This document shows positions 1 through 5,704 of a stretch of DNA of 10,298 nucleotides, piece by piece. The DNA comes from an uncultured bacterium. GTDB lineage: Bacteria > Actinomycetota > Thermoleophilia > BMS3ABIN01. A program made the position numbers and the translations under genes. The stretch covers positions 1 through 10,298 of the forward strand of contig CAJVWY010000026.1 of NCBI GenBank assembly GCA_913009925.1, written 5' to 3'. A model generated the notes under the pieces. That model was not told the origin of the DNA. It did no database searches and saw only the letters and a program-made list of their open reading frames with translations. Positions within the stretch are counted from its first letter, which is position 1. The number at the start of each line of letters is the position of its first letter.

Positions 1-24
1 CCCTACACTACGCTCTTCCGATCT
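1..24. other. Illumina adapter remnant at contig end
   Basis: The first 24 bases match the 3' end of the Illumina TruSeq/P5-side adapter, including the exact stretch ACGCTCTTCCGATCT at 10-24. The only difference is T instead of G at position 9. This is untrimmed library sequence, not biology. It adds six false residues (about DRKSVV) and a false TAG stop to the minus-strand capsid reading frame. The adapter sequence is recalled from general knowledge; the match is seen directly. Confidence 0.95.
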
Positions 25-314
25 TGGTCTACCGCCTGTTGTGTATCTGACACTTGGTAGCCCTGCCTAATTATTTGTGTATAGTTATGTACCCTTGTTG
101 GGTCAACTGCGACAAAAGAGGCGTCAGCACCTTCCGCATAGGCATTAGACTTAACAGCCGAGAGTGTATCCTCAAGGTATTCATGTCTAATAGCTGTTGC
201 AGTAGAACTACCCAGACCCGTCATTAGTTGGGTTTCACGGGGCGCAATATTGGTTATTACACCGAGTAAATCTTCCCGAACCGACGCATCATAAGCATAG
301 GTAATGTTAGCCAT
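25..314 (-). CDS. Phage major capsid protein, SU10 type (N-terminal fragment)
   Basis: This encodes the N-terminal ~97 residues of a phage major head protein, the subunit that builds the icosahedral capsid. The reading frame starts at ATG 312-314 (MANITYAYDASVRED). It shows the order typical of the SU10/DUF5309 capsid family: a segment on resolving an early-terminus stretch (ITNIAPRETQLMTGLGS), the HEYLEDTL block, a GADASFVAVDPTRVHNYTQI block, and the GYQVSDTQQAVD block. Family members run to about 300 residues or more, so roughly two thirds is missing. The apparent C-terminal stop lies inside the adapter and is not real. A weak purine-rich ribosome site (GAGAGAAAGA on the minus strand) precedes the ATG by about 6 bases. 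It lies just downstream of the scaffold-like gene, the usual head-module order. Family assignment is from recalled motifs. Confidence 0.85.
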
Positions 315-331
315 TATTTATCTTTCTCTCA

Positions 332-421
332 TTATTCCTTTAAAAGACCAGGGTGGACATCCTTTAGTATTTGACTAGCGACATCTTTGAAGACTTTCTT
401 ATCACCTGTCTTAACTAAGTG
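332..421 (-). other. In-frame coding-like tail after the scaffold gene stop
   Basis: Immediately after the TAA at 422-424, the same minus-strand frame continues for 29 sense codons. It begins HLVKTGDKKVFKDVASQILK and ends near HPGLLKE, then hits TAA (332-334) followed at once by TGA (329-331). The composition (Lys/Asp-rich, amphipathic, no rare residues) looks like real protein. No ATG, GTG or TTG start in this frame is evident to make it a separate gene. The simplest reading is the natural C-terminus of the scaffold-like protein, separated by a CAA-to-TAA change or a base error at position 424. Chance in-frame openness of 29 codons is possible. Confidence 0.5.
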
Positions 422-1090
422 TTACATAGCCACCGAATATTTGGTAGATGGAACAGTAGTTGTCTGTTGCCCCGAACCTTCTATTAGAGTCTGAGTTTGC
501 AGTTTCGTGACCTCACGTTTTAGCTTAGTGGTACGAGCCACAACTTGAGGTTGTTGAGTCCTAATCCATTCCGCAAAAGCTATGTCTGCCGCAGCCGATA
601 GTCCCCGACCATGTGCCTGTAGTTGTTTATCAGAGTTATATATTTGAGACATTCTCTGAGTCAATGGGTGAGCGTTATTCCATGTACCATTAGCGTTGAA
701 AGCAAGTGGATACTTTACAAAAACTTCCTGTAAAGCTGCTTGCTTATCATGTTCCAATGTCTGCTCACGCCTCTCCTCAGTCCTTGTTTTCTCAAATAAC
801 TCCTTTACTTCTTTGGAACGCTGTTTTTCCAATTCAAGTTCAGCCCAGGCTTTATCCTGTGGATTATCCGAGGCGTTCTTGATATGAATAAGCTGTTCCT
901 TGGTGTAGGTTTGGACACCTTGATTCTGCGGTATTGCTTTTGATACTGCTTCCTCCAGCATTTTAGGAAGATTACTCTCAAGTTCCTTGTAGCGATTTTC
1001 CATGTTGTCAAGTTTACGCTTTGTTTCCATAAACCTGTTCTTATAAGGAACTCCTTTTTCATCAACCTCTCCTTCTTCGGTGACACCTTT
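422..1090 (-). CDS. Phage scaffold-like head protein (5' end lost at junction)
   Basis: This is a highly charged, helix-rich protein with a predicted coiled coil near its start (METKRKLDNMENRYKELES), a polar middle and a TSKY-like tail. It lies directly upstream of the capsid gene, where tailed phages place scaffold or protease-scaffold genes, so a role in capsid assembly is inferred. The internal ATG at 1028-1030 gives 202 residues. The frame stays open upstream, though, and reads TEEGEVDEKGVPYKNRF. The GVPYKNR motif is common in phage head-module proteins ahead of the coiled coil, so the true start was probably further upstream and is lost at the chimeric junction. The right edge given here (1090) is approximate. 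The frame ends at a TAA (422-424), after which coding-like sequence continues in frame. The exact family is not recognised. Confidence 0.65.
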   Translation of the reverse strand, partial: KGVTEEGEVDEKGVPYKNRFMETKRKLDNMENRYKELESNLPKMLEEAVSKAIPQNQGVQTYTKEQLIHIKNASDNPQDKAWAELELEKQRSKEVKELFEKTRTEERREQTLEHDKQAALQEVFVKYPLAFNANGTWNNAHPLTQRMSQIYNSDKQLQAHGRGLSAAADIAFAEWIRTQQPQVVARTTKLKREVTKLQTQTLIEGSGQQTTTVPSTKYSVAM

Positions 1091-1110
1091 TTCGGTGAGG
1101 ACATCTTCGG
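1073..1110. other. Putative chimeric junction, phage to bacterial DNA
   Basis: To the left, the minus strand reads phage-like protein (EGEVDEKGVPYKNR) in AT-rich DNA. To the right, the plus strand reads DnaJ Gly/Phe-region sequence (FGEDIFGGGR) in GC-rich DNA. The octamer TTCGGTGA occurs twice here, at 1076-1083 and 1091-1098, and could be the microhomology at which two molecules were joined. The exact breakpoint cannot be fixed from the sequence alone. Confidence 0.75.
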
Positions 1111-1915
1111 CGGCGGCAGGACATCCTCTTCACGGGGGACGGACGTGGCGGTTGCGGTGGAGATATCGCTGGCTGAGGCTGCGTCGGGGGTGAAGCGGGA
1201 GGTGGAATACGAGGCGGTATCCGCCTGCGAGCCCTGCGAAGGCACGGGGGCGGCGGCGGGGACTTCACGGGAGACCTGTGATGTCTGTAAAGGCTCTGGC
1301 CAGGTGCGCACGGTAAGCCGCACTGCTTTCGGCCAGTTCATGCGCACCGGCATCTGCAGAAGATGCAAAGGTGAAGGCAGCGTGGTGGAGACCCCCTGCG
1401 AGGAATGTGGCGGCCGCGGCGCGGTTATGGCCAACCGCAAGATGGAGGTCGACATCCCCGCGGGTATAGACGACGGCCAGAGCATCCGCCTTTCGGGGCG
1501 GGGCGGCAGGGGCGATAGAGGCGGCCCGGCCGGCGACCTGTATATACAGGTCGCCGTGGCCGAGGACGAGAATCTGGTCCGCGACGGCGACGACCTGGTC
1601 TATCACCAGAAGCTGACCATCGTTGAAGCCGCTATCGGCACCACGGTGATGGTACCGACCCTCGACGGGGAACAAGAGGTGGAGATAAAACCAGGCACCC
1701 AGTTCGGTGAGGTCGTAAGGCTGAAGGGGAAGGGCATGCCACAGCTCAGGGGGCGCGGACGCGGCGATCTGCGGATTATCATGGATATCGTCGTACCACG
1801 CCATCTCAATGGCGAGCAGAAGGAGATGCTGCGTGAGTTCGCCCGGACCACCAGTGAGAAGAACTACCATAGCGATGAGGGTATCTTTGACAAGATAAGG
1901 GCGGCGTTCAGTTAG
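1091..1915 (+). CDS. dnaJ: Chaperone DnaJ, N-terminal J domain missing
   Basis: DnaJ (Hsp40) delivers unfolded proteins to DnaK and stimulates its ATPase. What remains is the end of the Gly/Phe region (FGEDIFGGGR), then the cysteine-rich zinc domain with all four CxxCxGxG repeats (CEPCEGTG, CDVCKGSG, CRRCKGEG, CEECGGRG; cysteines 28 to 88 counted from GTG 1145), then the two C-terminal substrate-binding domains. The J domain with its HPD motif, about 70 residues, is absent. Full-length DnaJ is about 370 residues. The GTG at 1145 is not the true start: the frame is open upstream and already reads DnaJ-like sequence, so the gene is cut by the chimeric junction. The stop is TAG at 1913-1915. It heads the cluster, as in hrcA-grpE-dnaK-dnaJ operons. 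A 26-bp palindrome lies within it. Confidence 0.93.
   Translation, partial: FGEDIFGGGRTSSSRGTDVAVAVEISLAEAASGVKREVEYEAVSACEPCEGTGAAAGTSRETCDVCKGSGQVRTVSRTAFGQFMRTGICRRCKGEGSVVETPCEECGGRGAVMANRKMEVDIPAGIDDGQSIRLSGRGGRGDRGGPAGDLYIQVAVAEDENLVRDGDDLVYHQKLTIVEAAIGTTVMVPTLDGEQEVEIKPGTQFGEVVRLKGKGMPQLRGRGRGDLRIIMDIVVPRHLNGEQKEMLREFARTTSEKNYHSDEGIFDKIRAAFS
1531..1556. repeat. Perfect 26-bp palindrome inside dnaJ
   Basis: The half-site CGGCGACCTGTAT is followed directly by its exact reverse complement, with no spacer, centred between 1543 and 1544. It lies in frame over the DnaJ residues GDLYIQVA, and because of the symmetry the minus strand encodes the same GDLYIQVA string. Part of the peptide (GDLY) is conserved in DnaJ, so the palindrome may be a by-product of codon choice. 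No function is shown. Confidence 0.9.
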
Positions 1916-1949
1916 GGGACGGGGCGGACGCCAGGCGGGGGTCAGCACC

Positions 1950-2678
1950 GTGAAACACATTCACCGTTTTTTTGTATCGACTCGACTGTCGGCGGGTGAC
2001 AGCGCCTGCCTGGACGAAGACGATTCCTTTCATGCCTCCCGGGTCTTGCGACTGAAGGAAGGCGATGCCATCGAGCTGGCCGATGTCGCCGGTCATATCT
2101 ATGCGGCCAGCGTCACGGATGTGGACCGTAAGGTCGAGGTCCGTGCTGGCGAGGAGCTGGAGGCGGCGGTCGCAACCGTGGCGTTGACCGTGGCTCAGTC
2201 CATCCCCAGGGGGAGCAAGATGGACCTCATCGCCGAGAAACTCAGCGAACTGGGTGTTGACCGGCTGGTGCCGCTGTTTACGGAGAAGTCGGTGGCGGCT
2301 CCGGGGTCGTTCAGCGACAGGAAGGTGGACCGCTGGCGGCGTGTGGCCCGGGCGGCGGCGGCGCAGTCCCGCCGGCCCGGAATCATGAGCGTGGACAGAC
2401 CCCGCAATCTGGAAAGCTGGCTGGAGGAGGCGGGCGGCGGTTTGATCGCTCTGGCCACCGAGACGGAAGGGAGACCGCTGGGAGAACTGCTTCCGGAAAT
2501 GGATGGGCGCCTGTCCCTGGTCATCGGTCCGGAAGCCGGCTTTGCGCCGGCGGAACTCCGGCTGCTGGAAGATGCCGGGGCCGTGTTCGCCGGTCTGGGC
2601 CCGCTGGTCCTCCGCACCGAGACCGCCGCTTTGGTGGCGGTCACGGTGATCATGCACCGGGCGGGAACCGTCGGCTGA
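1950..2678 (+). CDS. rsmE: 16S rRNA (uracil-1498-N3)-methyltransferase RsmE
   Basis: RsmE uses S-adenosylmethionine to methylate N3 of U1498 in the 16S rRNA decoding region, acting on the 30S subunit. The 242-residue product has the usual length. It opens with the family signature HRFFVS (residues 5-10) after a GTG start, followed by the PUA-like N-terminal domain. The SPOUT methyltransferase domain includes AEKLSELGVDRLVPLFTEKS (95-114), IGPEAGF (192-198) and LGPLVLRTETA (216-226), the last two forming the knotted cofactor site. The usual GPEGGF has Ala in place of the second Gly. The 34-base gap after dnaJ holds no clear terminator. The GTG is preferred because it places HRFFV at the N-terminus. 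In Firmicutes prmA usually lies between dnaJ and rsmE; here it is absent. Confidence 0.93.
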   Translation: MKHIHRFFVSTRLSAGDSACLDEDDSFHASRVLRLKEGDAIELADVAGHIYAASVTDVDRKVEVRAGEELEAAVATVALTVAQSIPRGSKMDLIAEKLSELGVDRLVPLFTEKSVAAPGSFSDRKVDRWRRVARAAAAQSRRPGIMSVDRPRNLESWLEEAGGGLIALATETEGRPLGELLPEMDGRLSLVIGPEAGFAPAELRLLEDAGAVFAGLGPLVLRTETAALVAVTVIMHRAGTVG

Positions 2679-2682
2679 AGGA
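2678..2682 (+). promoter_or_regulatory. Ribosome binding site deciding the mtaB start
   Basis: AAGGA overlaps the rsmE stop codon and lies 5 bases before ATG 2688. It abuts ATG 2682 with no usable spacing, so 2688 is the more likely start of mtaB. Confidence 0.6.
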
Positions 2683-2687
2683 TGGAT

Positions 2688-3938
2688 ATGTCTAAAAAAA
2701 CTGATAACAGACTTCACATACACACACTGGGCTGCAAGGTCGGTTTCGCCGACGTCCAGGCCATCAGGGCGCGTCTGCGGCTGGATGGAGCCGGGCCGGT
2801 TGCCCTGGTGGGAACCTGCTGCGTGACCGCGGAAGGGGAGAAACAGTCACGCAAGGAGGTGCGCCGCTCGCTGCGCCGGGTGGGCGGGGACGGCAGCGTG
2901 TTCGTCACCGGTTGCGCCGCGCGGCTCAACCCGGAGCAGTTCAGGGTCCTGGGCGGCAACGTGACCGTGTTGACCGGTGAACCGAAGGATGTAGCTCAAA
3001 CCATCAATAAAGCGACAGCCGGTGGTCGAGGGCAGGGGATGGAACCTGACGCCGCGACGGCGCGTCAGCGTACGCGGGCGTTCATCAAGGTTCAGGACGG
3101 TTGCGACAACCGGTGCGCCTACTGCATCATACCGCAGGTGCGGGGGCTTCCGCGCAGCCGCGGCCTGGACCAGGTGCTCGCAGAAGCTGTCACCAGGGTT
3201 GCCGAAGGGTACGGGGAGCTGGTGATAAGCGGCATAAACGTCGGGGCCTACCGTGACGGCGGCAGGGGGCTGCCGGCGCTGCTTAAGGAGACGGCAACCC
3301 TGGAGGGACTCAAGCGGCTGCGTCTCAGTTCCATAGAGGTCCTGCATGTGGAGGAGGAGCTGCTCACGGTGATGGCCGCCCATCCCATCTTCGGCCGGCA
3401 TCTACATATACCGCTGCAGAGCGGCGAGGACGGCGTACTGGCGGCCATGGGCCGGCGTTATGATACATCACTGTACGCCGAGCGCCTGAATCTGGCCCGC
3501 TCCCTGTTGCCGGCGGTCAATATCACCACTGATGTGATCGTTGGTTTCCCGGGGGAGAGCGATGCCGCCTTTGGTGACACAATGTCGTTCGTGGCGGAGA
3601 TGGGCTTTTCCAAGGTACATGTCTTCCCCTATTCACAGCGGCCGGGAACAGCAGCCGCGGGGATGGACGGTACCGTTCCCGCCTCCGTGAAAAAGGAACG
3701 TGGCCGGCGGCTGAGGGAGCTGTCCGACCGGCTGGGCCATGTCTTCAGGCAAAGGAAACGGGGCCTGGTGGACGAAATCCTGTTGGAAACCGCCGTGGAA
3801 CCAGGTGTACACGCCGGATACAGCTCCGACTACACGCGGTACAAGGTAAAAGGTGGCAGTCCCGGCAAGACGGTGCGAGTATACGGTGAGCGGGTCACCG
3901 GCGGCGCCGTATGGGGAAAGGTGGCAGCAAATGAGTAA
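2688..3938 (+). CDS. mtaB: tRNA t6A37 methylthiotransferase MtaB
   Basis: MtaB is a radical-SAM enzyme that adds a methylthio group to N6-threonylcarbamoyladenosine at position 37 of tRNAs reading ANN codons. From ATG 2688 it is 416 residues. The N-terminal methylthiotransferase domain supplies an iron-sulfur cluster through cysteines in LGCKV (C16), GTCCVT (C44/C45) and TGCAA (C76). The radical-SAM CxxxCxxC is CDNRCAYC (C139, C143, C146) in KVQDGCDNRCAYCIIPQVRG. FPYSQRPGT and a basic stretch follow, then a C-terminal TRAM-like tail. MtaB, rather than MiaB or RimO, is supported by the TCCVT and QDGCDxRCxYCIIP forms and by the neighbours. The first motif is usually GCKVNQ and the second NTC; both Asn are replaced here (GCKVGF, GTC). 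The gene sits directly after rsmE and overlaps the HIT gene. Confidence 0.9.
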   Translation: MSKKTDNRLHIHTLGCKVGFADVQAIRARLRLDGAGPVALVGTCCVTAEGEKQSRKEVRRSLRRVGGDGSVFVTGCAARLNPEQFRVLGGNVTVLTGEPKDVAQTINKATAGGRGQGMEPDAATARQRTRAFIKVQDGCDNRCAYCIIPQVRGLPRSRGLDQVLAEAVTRVAEGYGELVISGINVGAYRDGGRGLPALLKETATLEGLKRLRLSSIEVLHVEEELLTVMAAHPIFGRHLHIPLQSGEDGVLAAMGRRYDTSLYAERLNLARSLLPAVNITTDVIVGFPGESDAAFGDTMSFVAEMGFSKVHVFPYSQRPGTAAAGMDGTVPASVKKERGRRLRELSDRLGHVFRQRKRGLVDEILLETAVEPGVHAGYSSDYTRYKVKGGSPGKTVRVYGERVTGGAVWGKVAANE

Positions 3939-4290
3939 CAGTGATTGTCTTTTTTGTCGTATTATCGATGGTGATGGACTGTCCGGGTCCATCCTGGAGG
4001 ATGAGGAGTTCGTGGCTATCTGGGATAAATATCCCAAGGCCCCCGTACATGCACTTATCATCCCCAGATTGCATCTGGAATCGCTCAATGACATAGGCAG
4101 CATGGACGGCGATCTTTGCAAGCGCATGCTGGAGTTCGTGGTCGCCACCGCTGACAAGCTGCAGGTGAAGGAGCCGGGCTATCGAGTTATCACCAATGTG
4201 GGCGCCGGCGGCGGCCAGGTGATTTTCCATATCCACTGGCATCTGCTGGCGGGAAGGTCTGTGGGTTTCGACCTGGGAGAGGGAATATGA
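3931..4290 (+). CDS. HIT-family nucleotide-binding hydrolase
   Basis: This is a small histidine-triad protein (119 residues) of the HINT/purine nucleoside phosphoramidase type, which hydrolyses AMP-linked phosphoramidates. The N-terminus reads DCLFCRIIDGD with the CxxC seen in bacterial HINT-like proteins, then IPRLHLESLND, and near the end the triad HIHWHLL (HxHxHxx) after GGGQVIF. The start at ATG 3931 is chosen because the family begins just before CLFCRI. It overlaps the mtaB stop as ATGAGTAA, with AGGTGG about 8 bases upstream. A longer frame from 3853 has no family support. In Clostridia a HIT gene commonly sits between mtaB and rpsU/yqeY, matching this context. The physiological substrate is unknown. 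Confidence 0.9.
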   Translation: MSNSDCLFCRIIDGDGLSGSILEDEEFVAIWDKYPKAPVHALIIPRLHLESLNDIGSMDGDLCKRMLEFVVATADKLQVKEPGYRVITNVGAGGGQVIFHIHWHLLAGRSVGFDLGEGI

Positions 4291-4733
4291 GTATCACGGA
4301 GCAGATACAGAAAGACATGACCGCGGCGATGAAGGCGCGCGACCGCCGGCGTACCACGGCGTTGAGGATGATATTGAGCGCGCTGCAGCTGGCCGCGAAA
4401 GAGGCCGGCGACGGATTTGGCGAGAAGGAGGAACTGGCGGTGCTGGCGGCCGAAAAGAAGCGGCGGCTGCAGGCGGCCGAGGCGTTCCAGGACGGCGGGC
4501 GCGAGGACCGGGCCGCCGCCGAGAAAGCCGAATCGGAGCTCATCGACGCCTATCTTCCCCCGGGTCTGGATGATGAACAGCTGGAGGCGATAATCCAGGA
4601 GGCGATAAGCGAAACCGGTGCCGGGGGCATGGCTGACATGGGCAAGGTGATGAAGGCGGCTATGGAGCGTGTCGCCGGCAGAGCCGATGGTAAGGTGGTA
4701 AGCGAAATGGCCAGGAAGGCTCTATCCGGGTAG
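4287..4733 (+). CDS. yqeY: GatB/YqeY domain protein
   Basis: This 148-residue YqeY-type protein is almost entirely helical. It shows the N-terminal motif IQKDMTAAMKARDRRRTTALRMILSALQ, the charged EKKRRLQAAEAFQDGGRED helix, LIDAYLPPGLDDEQL, and the C-terminal tail-like domain GKVMKAAMERVAGRADGKVVSEMARKAL. That domain is related to the tRNA-binding tail of GatB, the amidotransferase subunit. Free-standing YqeY proteins may act in tRNA-dependent amidation, but their role is not established. The start ATG 4287 forms an ATGA overlap with the HIT stop, with GGGAGAGGG a few bases upstream, which suggests translational coupling. In Firmicutes rpsU normally precedes yqeY; no rpsU is found here. Confidence 0.92.
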   Translation: MSITEQIQKDMTAAMKARDRRRTTALRMILSALQLAAKEAGDGFGEKEELAVLAAEKKRRLQAAEAFQDGGREDRAAAEKAESELIDAYLPPGLDDEQLEAIIQEAISETGAGGMADMGKVMKAAMERVAGRADGKVVSEMARKALSG

Positions 4734-4739
4734 GAACCC

Positions 4740-5687
4740 ATGAAGAAGATACTGGAGATAGACAACGACATCATGGCTGAACTGGCGGGCGAACATGACG
4801 CTACGCTCAAGGAGCTGGAGCGCCGGCTGGACTGCGATATCGGCATTCGCGGCAATACGGTTTCCTTCGAGGGCGGCGAGGTGGAGGTCGAACGCGGCCG
4901 GGCGGTGGTCGAGGAACTGGTGGAGCTGATCATGGCGGGCCATGTGGTCGACGGCGAGACGGTAGCTTCGGTAGGCGCCATGGTGGAGGACGCATCGGGC
5001 AAGCCTTCCGAGATATTCGGCGACGTGGTCTGGGAACATCGCGGCCGCAAGATCGTCCCCAAGACTCTCAACCAGAAGAAATACGTAGACGCCATGCGGC
5101 GGCACAGCATCACCTTTGCCATCGGACCGGCGGGAACGGGCAAGACCTACCTGACCCTGGCCCTGGCGGTAAGCGAGCTGATGACCAAGAAGGTCAACCG
5201 TATCATCCTTACCAGGCCGGCGGTGGAGGCGGGGGAGAAGATAGGTTTTCTGCCGGGCACCATGCTGGAGAAGGTAGACCCGTACCTGCGCCCCCTGTTC
5301 GATGCTCTTTATGACATGGTGGAGCCGGACCAGCTCACAGCGCTGATGGAGCGTGGCGGTATCGAGGTGGCGCCGCTGGCCTTCATGCGCGGCCGCACAC
5401 TTAACGATTCGTTCATCATCCTCGACGAGGCGCAGAACACCAGCCCCGAGCAGATGAAGATGTTCCTGACACGGCTCGGCTTCGGTTCGCGTATGGTGGT
5501 GACCGGGGATGTGACCCAGGTGGACCTGCCCGACGCCCGCTTTTCCGGGTTGGTGAGCGTAGTGGACATCCTGGGCGACGTGAGTGACATTGCTTTCATC
5601 AACTTCGAGAGCAAGGACGTGGTGCGACACAAGCTGGTGCAGAAGATAGTGGCCGCCTATAAAACATTCTCGGGGCGGAAGCCCTGA
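4740..5687 (+). CDS. phoH: PhoH-family ATPase
   Basis: This is a PhoH/YbeZ-type P-loop NTPase of 315 residues, the usual length. An N-terminal KH-like segment (about 10-70) precedes the ATPase core. Walker A is GPAGTGKT (129-136), the RIILTRPAVEAGEKIGFLPG block follows (154-173), then PLAFMRGRTLND and Walker B FIILDEAQNT (225-234), and the TRLGFGSRMVVTGDVTQVDLP sensor region. PhoH proteins bind ATP and are linked to RNA metabolism. In many bacteria YbeZ works with YbeY in rRNA maturation, consistent with the ybeY gene downstream. The start ATG 4740 follows GGGTAGGA at a spacing of 4-5 bases. The gene is six bases after yqeY. No missing catalytic residue is seen. Confidence 0.95.
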   Translation: MKKILEIDNDIMAELAGEHDATLKELERRLDCDIGIRGNTVSFEGGEVEVERGRAVVEELVELIMAGHVVDGETVASVGAMVEDASGKPSEIFGDVVWEHRGRKIVPKTLNQKKYVDAMRRHSITFAIGPAGTGKTYLTLALAVSELMTKKVNRIILTRPAVEAGEKIGFLPGTMLEKVDPYLRPLFDALYDMVEPDQLTALMERGGIEVAPLAFMRGRTLNDSFIILDEAQNTSPEQMKMFLTRLGFGSRMVVTGDVTQVDLPDARFSGLVSVVDILGDVSDIAFINFESKDVVRHKLVQKIVAAYKTFSGRKP

Positions 5688-5704
5688 GCCGGGTCTGACC
5701 AGTC

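Noticed and set aside
422..424. Genetic code change with TAA read as glutamine
   Set aside because: There is a single in-frame instance and no suppressor tRNA in view. A base error or mutation explains it equally well.
25..1090. Real prophage inserted into dnaJ
   Set aside because: There is no integrase, attachment site or direct repeat, an adapter lies at the far end, and only a head-gene fragment is present. Artefactual joining is simpler.
1145..1147. GTG as a genuine start of a short DnaJ lacking the J domain
   Set aside because: The frame reads DnaJ Gly/Phe sequence upstream of it, so the short form is due to truncation, not a true internal start.
805..1485. Minus-strand open frame spanning the junction
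   Set aside because: It crosses the chimeric join, and its translation is Pro/Ser/Lys-rich with no recognisable motif.
1265..1960. Long minus-strand open frame of 231 codons opposite dnaJ
   Set aside because: It is opposite a confident DnaJ and is a GC-rich shadow. Its GDLYIQVA stretch is explained by the palindrome.
3853..3930. Upstream extension of the HIT protein inside mtaB
   Set aside because: The translation has no HIT similarity and overlaps confident MtaB coding. ATG 3931 fits the family start.
4722..5630. Minus-strand open frame of 302 codons opposite phoH
   Set aside because: His-rich, low-complexity translation with no family signature, opposite a complete PhoH.
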